Assembly (NCBI GenBank): GCA_964353555.1
Contig: CAYGWM010000173.1
Span: 1 to 5,972, forward strand
Direction of reading: 5' to 3'
Length of the DNA stretch: 5,972 bases
Source: PR03 sp964353555
GTDB lineage: Bacteria > Myxococcota_A > UBA9160 > PR03
The stretch's first letter is position 1. Each line of letters starts with the position of its first letter. The notes under the pieces are model-generated. The model ran no database searches, was not told the origin of the DNA, and saw nothing but the letters and a program-made list of their open reading frames with translations. This document shows, piece after piece, positions 1-5,140 of the stretch. The translations under genes were made by a program, and so were the position numbers.

Positions 1-11
1 ATCTGGAGAGG

Positions 12-37
12 GCCCGGGGTGGGCAACTGCCCCGGGC
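12..37. other. Strong GC hairpin, function unknown
   Basis: Positions 12-19 (GCCCGGGG) are perfectly complementary to 30-37 (CCCCGGGC). Read as plus-strand RNA the stem can continue through two G-U pairs and a G-C pair to a GCAA tetraloop (23-26), giving about 11 pairs closed by a GNRA-type loop. Neither strand shows a T-run after the stem, so a standard intrinsic terminator is not supported. It could be a fragment of a structured RNA or the end of a mobile element cut by the window edge; no family is recognised. Confidence 0.5.
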
Positions 38-45
38 TACTCGAC

Positions 46-118
46 AGCGGGCTTTGGGTCCGATAACGGGATCTATGACAATTCCTGACCTGACCTGACC
101 GAGCGGGAGAGCCAACGG
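46..118. repeat. Direct repeat copy A (40-bp core plus tail)
   Basis: The core at 46-85 is identical over 40 bp to 2101-2140, in the same orientation and 2,055 bp away. After the core this copy has three tandem TGACC units (86-100) where copy B has a single unrelated 5-mer. Similarity then resumes: 101-118 matches 2146-2163 at 17 of 18 positions. The 10-bp difference is not a multiple of three, so the repeat is not conserved as a reading frame. The pair brackets the hsdM remnant and the abiE operon. Confidence 0.85.
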
Positions 119-143
119 GAGACCAACGGGCCGCCGGGATGCT

Positions 144-177
144 GCTCCAAGTACGTACTCCGGGTACGGCTTGGAGC
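144..177. terminator. Hairpin downstream of abiEii, possible terminator
   Basis: GCTCCAAG (144-151) is the exact reverse complement of CTTGGAGC (170-177), with GTAC motifs in the loop that can pair further. On the minus strand the stem starts about 10 nt after the abiEii stop codon, the expected place for a terminator or an mRNA 3'-end stabiliser. There is no T-tract after it, so factor-independent termination is only a possibility. Confidence 0.4.
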
Positions 178-186
178 GCGGATCGG

Positions 187-1101
187 TCATCGCCACGGCC
201 CTCCCGGCTGCCATGTGCCTTCGCGCCGGGTGTCGCGGCGCACGTCCTCGAGCAGGGGCAGCAGGAACGCGCCGAGCGCGCGGGCGAGATCGGGGGCCGG
301 ATCGCCGCCGACCGCCAGGCCCGCGCGGCGGGCGAAGGCGCGCACCTGCGCGGGACGCGACGGATTCTCCCAGTAGGCCCGGGTCAGTCCGATCGGCGGC
401 TCCGCCGGGATGGAGGTTTTGCGCCGCGCGAACGTTCTTCGGACGGCCTCCGCGAGGGTTTCGCGGTCGAACTCGAATCGGCTCGCCATGTGGTGTAGGT
501 CGAAGAAATCCTTGATGCGGCTGTTGCGGTCGCCGAGGACGACCAGCGCTTCGAGCTTCTCCGCCACGACCGCTTCGCGCGGATACGCGAGCACCTCGGG
601 CGGCGGAAGGTCGAGCAGCGCCGGATACGCGCACGAACGGGGCGCGGGCCACACCGAGTCGCCGAGCCCCATGTCGATCTGCAGCGACAGGCGCGCCTTG
701 CCGCAGCGCGCGGGCAGCGTCGCCCGGGTGCCGGCGTACTCGTCCTCGGCGCGGATCGCCTCGATCGCGACCGCATCGGCGTCGAAGCTCACCGCGTCCG
801 GCTCCACCGGAACCGCGCAGATCGTCCGGAGGTCTGCGCGGATCGCCTCGAACGAGCCGTCACCCGTGCGCAGCAGGTCGAGGTCACGCGTGGCGCGGTA
901 GGGCTGATCCGACCAGAGGCGCAGCAGCATCGCGCCCTTGAGCACGAAGCGCTCCCGCATTTCGGACTTCCCGAGGCGGTAGAGGAAGCGCTCGAAGCAG
1001 AAGCTCGTGAGCAGGGTCTGGTAGACGTCGCCCGTCTGCTTCGCCCGGTTGAGCAATCGCGCTGCGACGGAGGCGGGCAGGTTGCTCTTGGCGGCGGTCA
1101 T
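187..1101 (-). CDS. abiEii: AbiEii/AbiGii-family nucleotidyltransferase toxin
   Basis: This encodes a 304-residue toxin of the type IV toxin-antitoxin AbiE family, a DNA polymerase beta-like nucleotidyltransferase. Characterised family members transfer nucleotides to RNA, and several cause phage abortive infection. Visible motifs: the G-A helix and catalytic pair (FVLKGAMLL at about 52-60, then RATRDLDLL with D73 and D75), the third acidic residue in LQIDMGLGD (D143), the motif III lysine in AEKLEAL (K182), and RIKDFFDL (D198, D201) for motif IV. All four family motifs are present and in order, so it is probably active. The ATG at 1101 is chosen because it overlaps the abiEi stop in an ATGA (1098-1101), typical of translationally coupled AbiE pairs. 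The frame is open further upstream, but only inside abiEi. The C-terminus (about 265-304) is rich in Arg and Pro and unremarkable. A hairpin follows the stop. Confidence 0.93.
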   Translation of the reverse strand: MTAAKSNLPASVAARLLNRAKQTGDVYQTLLTSFCFERFLYRLGKSEMRERFVLKGAMLLRLWSDQPYRATRDLDLLRTGDGSFEAIRADLRTICAVPVEPDAVSFDADAVAIEAIRAEDEYAGTRATLPARCGKARLSLQIDMGLGDSVWPAPRSCAYPALLDLPPPEVLAYPREAVVAEKLEALVVLGDRNSRIKDFFDLHHMASRFEFDRETLAEAVRRTFARRKTSIPAEPPIGLTRAYWENPSRPAQVRAFARRAGLAVGGDPAPDLARALGAFLLPLLEDVRRDTRREGTWQPGGPWR

Positions 1102-1712
1102 GCGATCGCGTCCAGATACGGCTGCATCACGCGCGACACCCGGCAGATGCGCGCGTAGCGGGCCAGCGCGGTCGCCCCGCCGCGGTGGCCGCGGGTGAAG
1201 TCGCGCAGCGCCTCGACGGCGACGTCGATGCCCACCTTGTTGCGGTACTTGAAGCAGTCGGCGACGGTCTTGGCGGCCGAATAGATGCGGACCTCCACGC
1301 CCTCCAGCCGATGGGTCTCGATGCCTTCGGTCAGCGCCGGCCCCGAGAAACGCGCCACCCGCAGGCGCGGGTAGGTGAGCCGCGGCTTGCGCGCCTTCTC
1401 GGGCAGCGCGATCCACACCTCGGCCGGGGCCTGTGTCGTCAGCTCGTGAAAGCGCAGCGCCGTCAGCAGGCAGAACACGCCGCCCGGAATCTGCTTGGCG
1501 ACTTGGGCGAGCGTGTGTTCGGCGGTGACGGGATGCTTGCTGGCGGCGTAGATGCCCCGGGCCTGCCGCTCGACCAGCCCCTTGCGCACGAGCCCGTAGA
1601 GCTTGCTCCGGGGGATTCCGTGCGCCTCCAGCTCGGCGGCGCGCACGATGCCCAGTCGCCGGATGACTTGGAGGGCCTGACTGTCGCGGCGAGCGGCCAT
1701 GGTGAGAGGCAT
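1098..1712 (-). CDS. abiEi: AbiEi-family antitoxin / transcriptional repressor
   Basis: This encodes the antitoxin partner of AbiEii, about 204 residues. In the family the N-terminal winged helix binds inverted repeats in the operon promoter, while the C-terminal domain is needed for antitoxicity. Here the N-terminal helix-turn-helix is seen at about 10-55 (VIRRLGIVRAAELEAHGIP, then LYGLVRKGLVERQARGIY). The C-terminal domain contains the typical SAAKTVADCFKYRNKVG stretch (about 144-160) and VAVEALRDF. The stop overlaps the toxin start (ATGA), so the two are one operon with antitoxin first. Two ATG codons compete, at 1712 and 1700, and neither has a convincing Shine-Dalgarno. The longer form is given; the shorter would be 200 residues. 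The upstream AT-rich stretch bracketed by an inverted repeat is a plausible self-regulated promoter. Confidence 0.92.
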   Translation of the reverse strand: MPLTMAARRDSQALQVIRRLGIVRAAELEAHGIPRSKLYGLVRKGLVERQARGIYAASKHPVTAEHTLAQVAKQIPGGVFCLLTALRFHELTTQAPAEVWIALPEKARKPRLTYPRLRVARFSGPALTEGIETHRLEGVEVRIYSAAKTVADCFKYRNKVGIDVAVEALRDFTRGHRGGATALARYARICRVSRVMQPYLDAIA

Positions 1713-1748
1713 ATTACAAACAGTCGGGGGTTATACACAAGTCCCGAC
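1713..1748 (-). promoter_or_regulatory. Candidate abiE promoter/operator
   Basis: Upstream of abiEi, GTCGGG (1723-1728) and its exact reverse complement CCCGAC (1743-1748) lie 20 bp apart centre to centre, about two helical turns. Between them on the minus strand is TATAAC (1735-1730), a plausible -10 box in an AT-rich patch that stands out from the GC-rich surroundings. No good -35 box is seen. AbiEi proteins are known to repress their own promoters through inverted repeats, which makes this a reasonable operator, but 6-bp arms could arise by chance. Confidence 0.35.
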
Positions 1749-1821
1749 ACTTCGTCCCAGTCCCGCTCCGGGGTCTGGCGCAACACGTCGGCACATCCGC
1801 GCAAGTGCCGACGTCTCGTGC

Positions 1822-2090
1822 TCACGCCGGTGTCCCCGTCACCTCGGCCAGCATCCGCAGGATGTCGTGCTCGATCACGCGGATCTCGCCCTCGATTTCT
1901 TCCAGCGGGCGCGGCGCGGTGTAGCGGTAGAAGTAGCGGTTGAAGTTGATCTCGTAGCCCACGAGACCGACGTGGCCGTCTTTGAGGTCGCGCTTGGCCG
2001 TGTCGATCCACGCATCGGGTACATGCGGCCTCACTCCTCGTTGTAATGCAGCCGCGAGTGCTCGATCTTGCGCTTCGCATCGGGGAGCAA
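1822..2090 (-). pseudogene. hsdM: Type I restriction-modification methyltransferase HsdM, C-terminal remnant (frameshifted)
   Basis: Only the C-terminal end of a type I N6-adenine methyltransferase remains. The main frame (1822-2034) reads RPHVPDAWIDT, then VGYEINFNRYFYRY, then RPLEEIEGEIRVIEHDILRMLAEVTG, the characteristic tail of HsdM subunits, which ends in a coiled-coil-like segment that contacts HsdS. Just upstream, in the next frame, is LLPDAKRKIEHSRLHYNEE followed directly by TGA (2033-2031). Restoring one G there joins the two as HYNEE-V-RPHVPDAW, so a single-base deletion broke the gene. The catalytic domain is missing; homology stops at about 2090-2100, where the 40-bp repeat begins. 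No hsdS or hsdR is present. The abiE operon occupies the place where hsdS would normally follow. It is not expected to be functional. Confidence 0.8.
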
Positions 2091-2095
2091 AGTAA

Positions 2096-2449
2096 TTACA
2101 AGCGGGCTTTGGGTCCGATAACGGGATCTATGACAATTCCCGGCTGAGCGGAAGAGCCAACGGCGCTCTCAGCCAACCTCCACTCGAATCGGCCGCCTTC
2201 GACCACATCCACGTCGACGATTCTCTTTGGGTGATCGCGCAGGAACTCCCTGAACGCAGGATGAGCGAGAGCGCGACCGAGCGCGCCGTGATGGTTCGTT
2301 TCGAAGTCCATCAGAAAGGCAACGATGAACCTTCCGGCGGGACCGCTCACGCGCAACTTGTTCGAGTACTCGAAGTCGTCGGCCCATCCCCGTTCGCCGA
2401 AATCGGCGAGTGCCGCCTCGGCTTCGCGTCGATTTGCTTCGGTGTCCAT
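2096..2449 (-). CDS. Hypothetical protein, 117 residues
   Basis: I do not recognise this family. The ATG at 2449 is chosen because a strong purine-rich Shine-Dalgarno (AGGGAGGGAAG, reverse complement of 2450-2460) lies immediately before it; an upstream in-frame start would add 13 residues without such a site. The protein begins with an acidic, Ala/Glu-rich helix (MDTEANRREAEAALADFGE). A mixed alpha/beta segment follows, with FIVAFLMDFE (about 41-50), an Ala/His-rich helix (NHHGALGRALAHPAFREFL) and a beta-like KRIVDVDVVEGGRFEWRL. No signal peptide or membrane span is seen. The last 20 or so residues (GIVIDPVIGPKARL) are encoded by direct-repeat copy B, so the native C-terminus may have been replaced. 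It follows hicB by about 100 bp on the same strand and could be co-transcribed. Confidence 0.6.
   Translation of the reverse strand: MDTEANRREAEAALADFGERGWADDFEYSNKLRVSGPAGRFIVAFLMDFETNHHGALGRALAHPAFREFLRDHPKRIVDVDVVEGGRFEWRLAESAVGSSAQPGIVIDPVIGPKARL
2101..2163. repeat. Direct repeat copy B (40-bp core plus tail)
   Basis: The core at 2101-2140 is identical to 46-85. After a 5-bp spacer (CGGCT), 2146-2163 matches the tail of copy A with one mismatch. The homology begins abruptly at 2101, exactly where the hsdM remnant ends, and the core supplies the last codons of the neighbouring small gene. With copy A it brackets about 2 kb containing hsdM' and abiE. The core has no terminal inverted repeats of a known insertion sequence that I can recognise. 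Confidence 0.85.
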
Positions 2450-2517
2450 CTTCCCTCCCTGCGGTCTCTCCGCTGGCCCCAGCCGCATCGCGCCTTCGAA
2501 CTAGCGACGGTCTATCG

Positions 2518-2534
2518 TCCGCGTTCTACGCGGA
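2518..2534. other. Small hairpin between hicB and the downstream small gene
   Basis: TCCGCG (2518-2523) pairs with CGCGGA (2529-2534) around a 5-nt loop, with flanking CTA/TAG able to extend the stem past a bulge. It lies about 20 bp after the hicB stop on the minus strand. There is no T-tract, so it may attenuate or stabilise transcript ends rather than terminate. Confidence 0.3.
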
Positions 2535-2553
2535 TAGGCGGACGTCAGTCGCG

Positions 2554-3207
2554 CTATTGGCCCCGAGCGCCCACCTTCAAGGAATTGGGTTCCGTCGAGC
2601 CAAGAACCTCAGCGATCTGTTCCGCGTCGCGCCGCGTTGCAGCCCAACGAACCATGTCACTGGTCGGGCGGCCGTGTTCGTCGCAACGCCGCACCAGGAA
2701 CCAGATCCCGGGTTGCGATCCGTCTGGCGTCTGCTCGATCACGCCGGCCTCCTCGACGCAGTACGGAAGTCCGTTCTTGTACGAGATATCGCCCTGGGTT
2801 AGCCAGCCTTCGAGATCGCGGGCAAGGTGCGCAAATCCAGAGCGCATCAGGTACTCGGAACGAGAGAGGCCAAACATACGCGCGCGAGTGTCGATCCGCC
2901 GGAGACCAGATGCCGGAATCGTGATGTTGATTCGGGTCGTCTTCTCCGGCTTCACCGCGAGATCGACCAGAACGATGGCTGCGTCCTTCGCCTCTGCAGC
3001 CTCGCGAACCTGGTCGAGCGTGCTCGGATCGGGAACCGTTTCCCCGTCTTCGACCATGCCGCGCACGTGGAACTCGAGCGCCTCGGACGCGAGCTTGCGA
3101 GCCTCTTCGAGCGTTGCGCCGGCGGTCACGCACCCCGGGAAATCGGGGAAGCTGACTCCGAAGTCGCTCGCGGCTTCCTTGTGGATGAGGGCGATGTAGG
3201 TCGCCAT
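2554..3207 (-). CDS. hicB: HicB-family antitoxin with ribbon-helix-helix domain and C-terminal extension
   Basis: This encodes the antitoxin of a HicAB pair, 217 residues. Residues 1-85 form the HicB partial RNase H-like fold that blocks HicA: MATYIALIHK, then FGVSFPDFPGCVTAGATLEEA and a helix with ALEFHVRGMVEDGE. Residues 90-128 (RINITIPASGLRRIDTRARMFGLSRSEYL) form a ribbon-helix-helix DNA-binding domain for autorepression. HicB proteins with this architecture usually end near residue 135. Here about 88 further residues follow (129-217), including GIWFLVRRCDEHGRPTSDMV and RRDAEQIAEVL, which I cannot assign. The ATG at 3207 is chosen because GGAGGG lies 7 nt upstream; the ATG at 3222 has no clear ribosome site. 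The gene begins shortly after the hicA stop, so the two are one operon. The extension could be a genuine added domain or a captured fragment. Confidence 0.88.
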   Translation of the reverse strand: MATYIALIHKEAASDFGVSFPDFPGCVTAGATLEEARKLASEALEFHVRGMVEDGETVPDPSTLDQVREAAEAKDAAIVLVDLAVKPEKTTRINITIPASGLRRIDTRARMFGLSRSEYLMRSGFAHLARDLEGWLTQGDISYKNGLPYCVEEAGVIEQTPDGSQPGIWFLVRRCDEHGRPTSDMVRWAATRRDAEQIAEVLGSTEPNSLKVGARGQ

Positions 3208-3225
3208 CGGTTGACCCTCCATGGT

Positions 3226-3414
3226 CTACTTCAGCTTGATCCCTGCCTGCTTCTCGATGCTCTTCAGCGTGCCGGTCGGCAGGTCCTTCTTCGGGTGGGG
3301 AACCGTCACGCGGCCGGGCTTCGTCCCGTGTTTGAACTGGACGTGCGAGCCCTTCTGGGCAACCTCGAACCAGCCATCCTCTTTCAGCTTCTGGATGACT
3401 CGCCGGCTGTCCAT
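3226..3414 (-). CDS. hicA: HicA mRNA interferase toxin
   Basis: This encodes a 62-residue toxin with a double-stranded RNA-binding-like fold that cleaves mRNA in the HicAB type II system. It shows the family pattern: MDSRRVIQKLKEDGW, the catalytic histidine in KGSHVQF (H24), then the basic KHGTKPGRVTVPHPKKDLP segment and the closing helix TLKSIEKQAGI. Length and start match typical HicA proteins. The ATG at 3414 is preferred over in-frame ATGs at 3429 and 3441 because those lie upstream of or at the -10 box of the promoter, while 3414 coincides with the expected transcription start. That predicts a leaderless message; no Shine-Dalgarno is visible. The stop lies 18 bp before the preferred hicB start. 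All key residues look intact, so it is probably functional. Confidence 0.93.
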   Translation of the reverse strand: MDSRRVIQKLKEDGWFEVAQKGSHVQFKHGTKPGRVTVPHPKKDLPTGTLKSIEKQAGIKLK

Positions 3415-3420
3415 GGGCTG

Positions 3421-3462
3421 ATAGTACATACCGATACACACTACGTCAATAGGTGTGTATCG
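3421..3462 (-). promoter_or_regulatory. hicAB promoter with inverted-repeat operator
   Basis: CGATACACAC (3432-3441) and GTGTGTATCG (3453-3462) are perfect 10-bp inverted arms separated by 11 bp. Inside the spacer on the minus strand is TTGACG (3449-3444), a 5-of-6 match to the -35 consensus. Exactly 17 nt later comes TACTAT (3426-3421), a 4-of-6 match to the -10 box. The palindrome therefore straddles the -35 element, the classic position for repression. HicB ribbon-helix-helix domains are known to bind such palindromes at their own promoters. The predicted start of transcription falls on or next to the hicA ATG at 3414. Confidence 0.8.
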
Positions 3463-3573
3463 TGTTGTGGGGTACAGATTGCTGCCGAAAGGCTCCGCGC
3501 GATGCCGCGCCAGCCTCCCCAGCGGTGGCCGATTCCTACGGTGTGGTGCGGCAATCAGCCCAATCTAATTAGG

Positions 3574-3621
3574 AGCTTCCCAAACTGAGGGTCGCGGGTT
3601 CGAATCCCGTTTCCCGCTCCA
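3574..3621 (+). other. tRNA-Gly(CCC) 3' half: probable attachment-site scar
   Basis: The sequence runs from the 5' side of an anticodon stem through CCA: anticodon loop TTCCCAA (3577-3583, anticodon CCC), 3' anticodon stem ACTGA, variable GGGTC, T arm GCGGG-TTCGAAT-CCCGT (3594-3610), acceptor strand TTCCCGC (3611-3617), U73 and CCA. U73 and the anticodon identify glycine. The 5' half is wrong: GGAGC before the loop cannot pair with ACTGA and there is no D arm, so this is not a functional tRNA. Fragments like this, identical to the 3' end of a tRNA gene, are left at the far end of integrative elements whose tyrosine recombinase crosses over in the anticodon region. An intact tRNA-Gly would be expected at the other end of the element, to the left. 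Confidence 0.75.
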
Positions 3622-3669
3622 TACTTAAGAGCATAGTCAGTCCAAGCGGGATTGTGTTGTTGTCGGCGC

Positions 3670-3716
3670 AAAGTACAGATGTCCGGTTTTCTCCAAAGTA
3701 GAAATGTCCGGTTTCC
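3670..3716. repeat. Tandem terminal repeats of the ISNCY-type element
   Basis: AAAGTACAGATGTCCGGTTTTC (first copy, 3670-3691) and a second copy at 3695-3716 share 19 of 22 positions, 25 bp apart, centred on ATGTCCGGTTT. They follow the transposase stop and are likely transposase-binding sites at the element's end. Similar CCGGACAT-containing repeats are familiar at the ends of elements encoding this transposase type. Confidence 0.7.
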
Positions 3717-3728
3717 CATTTCGACCAG

Positions 3729-4331
3729 TCACGGCCGGGTTTCTGCGGAGCAGGCCGTTGCGGCCCGCCGCGGCGTTCCGGCGCGCAGCAGACGGGCGTC
3801 CCGCCGGGTCGTGGACGGCTTCGCGACCTTCGCTTCGGTGCGCTCGCGCTGCTGCTCTTTGATGAAGTCCAGCGCAGCCGAGAGCCGCTTGTTCTCGACG
3901 ACTTCTCCCTGCTGCACGCGGTGCTCCTTCGGGAAGGCCGTGGCCAGCAACTCGTGCTCGCCGTGCCAGAAGCGCAGCGAGCCGTCCTCCCGCTCCTCGA
4001 TGCCGACCGCTTTGCTGCGCGCAGCCCGGGCGACGTCGGTCGGGTCCAGGACGTACAACACCCGCTTGTAGTTGAGGGTCAGGCTCTTCGAGACGAAGCG
4101 GATTTCCTGCCAGCTGAAGACGCGGGCCAGGTCGTCGGACGGCTGCAGAGGGCGGTGCGCATCGTGCTCGCTTCGCGGAACTCGCGCGAACCGGCGGTTG
4201 TAGTCCGCCATGAACTCCGGGGCGAAGGCGTTCGCGGCCTCGACATCGCTGATCCCACGCAAGCGGAGCTCCTTCACCAGACGGTCTTGCAGCGTCAGGT
4301 GAGCGCGCTCGACGCGGCCCTTTGCCGCCGG
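3729..4331 (-). pseudogene. ISNCY-family transposase, C-terminal fragment
   Basis: Two hundred codons of a DDE (integrase-core) transposase remain. The fragment opens with PAAKGRVERAHLTLQDRLVKEL; the E in GRVER (residue 8) is the third catalytic acidic residue of the DDE triad. It continues with RLRGISDVEAANAF, then FMADYNRRFARVPRSEHDAHRPL and FSWQEIRFVSKSLTLNYKRVLYV, and ends with a basic tail after VVENKRLSAALDFI. These are hallmarks of ISNCY transposases. The N-terminal DNA-binding domain and the first two Asp residues are cut off by the IS21-family end at 4332; past that point the frame meets a stop in the IS21 DNA. It is not functional as it stands. Confidence 0.85.
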
Positions 4332-4344
4332 TGCGCATTTCGCT

Positions 4345-4376
4345 CATCGTGAACACTCCGATCGGCCATCGTGAAC
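4345..4376. repeat. IS21 terminal direct repeats (transposase-binding sites)
   Basis: CATCGTGAAC occurs at 4345-4354 and again at 4367-4376, 22 bp apart, about two helical turns. Multiple short repeats near each terminus are a known IS21-family trait and serve as IstA binding sites. Confidence 0.7.
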
Positions 4377-4399
4377 GGAGCGGAGCGACGCTGGATGTT

Positions 4400-5140
4400 T
4401 CATTCCTTCTCGAGGGATCCCTTCCTTCGCGACGGCCCTTGTAGCACGAGCGGATGGGCGTTGTGGAGCAGGCGATCACAGATGGCGTCGGCGACGGTGG
4501 GGTCGCCGAGGTGGTCGTGCCACTTCGCGACGGGGATCTGGCTGGTGAGGAGCGTGGATCGGTTGCCGTGGCGGTCCTCGATGATCTCGAGTAGATCGCG
4601 GCGCTCGAGGTCGCCGACGGGCGCGATCCCCCAGTCATCGAGGACCAGCACGTCGACGCGAGCGATGCGGGCGAGCAGCCGCGGATAGGTGCCGTCGGCG
4701 CGGGCGAGCGTGAGGTCGTCGAACAGGCGCGGCACGCGTCGATAGAGCGCGCGGTAGCCTTTGCGACAGGCCTGCTGCGCGAGCGCACACGCGAGGTACG
4801 TCTTCCCGACGCCGGTGGGTCCGGTGATGACTACGTTGTGGTGTTGCTCGACCCAGGTGCAGGTCGCGAGCTGACGCACCACGGTGCGATCGAGCTGCCG
4901 GCGGGCCGGGTAGTCGAGGTCCTCGATGCAAGCGTTCGGGAGCCGCAGCTTCGCCTCGTGCAGCGCGCGGCCGAGGCGTTTGTTCTGGCGGTCGAGCCAC
5001 TCGGCATCGACGAGCAGCGCGAGCCGTTCGTCAAAGCAAAGACTGCTGCTGTCCGGGCTTCGCTGCTGCTCGGTCCAGGCCGCCGCCAGTGCGTTCAGTC
5101 GCAGGGTCATCAGCTTCTCCATCGTCGGTTCGTTCAGCAT
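4400..5140 (-). CDS. istB: IS21-family transposition helper ATPase IstB
   Basis: This encodes a 246-residue AAA+ ATPase that assembles on target DNA and stimulates IstA-catalysed insertion. Residues 1-60 are the helical N-terminal part (MEKLMTLRLNALAAAW). Walker A is GPTGVGKT (107-114), Walker B is VLVLDDWG (164-171), a sensor-like LLTSQIP lies at 197-203, and an arginine-finger candidate lies in ICDRLLHNA (R223). Full family length and intact motifs suggest a working protein. The ATG at 5140 is supported by AAGGAG six nt upstream (5153-5147 region). The gene start lies inside the extended 3' end of istA on the same strand, consistent with translational coupling. Confidence 0.95.
   Translation of the reverse strand: MLNEPTMEKLMTLRLNALAAAWTEQQRSPDSSSLCFDERLALLVDAEWLDRQNKRLGRALHEAKLRLPNACIEDLDYPARRQLDRTVVRQLATCTWVEQHHNVVITGPTGVGKTYLACALAQQACRKGYRALYRRVPRLFDDLTLARADGTYPRLLARIARVDVLVLDDWGIAPVGDLERRDLLEIIEDRHGNRSTLLTSQIPVAKWHDHLGDPTVADAICDRLLHNAHPLVLQGPSRRKGSLEKE

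Larger units (their letters stand above)
3652..4331 (-). mobile_element. ISNCY-type insertion sequence, 3' portion (interrupted)
   Basis: This is the downstream end of an insertion sequence: the C-terminal half of its transposase followed by a non-coding end with two tandem 22-bp repeats (see separate entry). The outer boundary near 3652 is approximate because the opposite terminus is not in the window. The inner boundary at 4331 is set by the IS21-family end. The element lies some 30 bp right of the tRNA scar. Confidence 0.65.

Noticed and set aside
187..1416. A longer, 409-residue start for the AbiEii protein
   Set aside because: The extra N-terminal part lies wholly within abiEi in another frame and is Arg/Gly-rich shadow sequence; the ATGA overlap at 1098-1101 gives the family-typical start.
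1185..1943. Long plus-strand frames (also 2231-3199, 2827-3588, 4838-5614)
   Set aside because: They lie opposite well-supported minus-strand genes, have low-complexity Arg/Ala/Ser-rich translations and no recognisable domains; high GC makes such frames common.
46..2163. The 40-bp repeats as integron attC sites
   Set aside because: They follow genes on the minus strand, which prompted the idea, but no GTTRRRY/RYYYAAC core pairs or the long imperfect palindrome of attC are present.
3226..3441. HicA starting at 3441 or 3429
   Set aside because: These ATGs lie in the operator arm or between the -35 and -10 boxes, so they would not be transcribed from the visible promoter; HicA homologues start at the position of 3414.
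3548..3621. A complete tRNA using GCGGCAA at 3548 as the 5' acceptor strand
   Set aside because: It pairs 6 of 7 with the 3' acceptor strand, but the anticodon stem does not pair, no D stem forms and the spacing is two bases short, so the match is probably chance.
3670..3716. Tandem 22-bp repeats as a CRISPR fragment
   Set aside because: Only two copies with a 3-bp gap, no spacers, and the position after a transposase stop fits an insertion-sequence end.
3637..4788. A 383-codon minus-strand frame across istB and the ISNCY fragment
   Set aside because: It reads out of frame with both recognisable genes and crosses the IS junction; its translation is Arg/Ser/Pro-rich and unlike any family.
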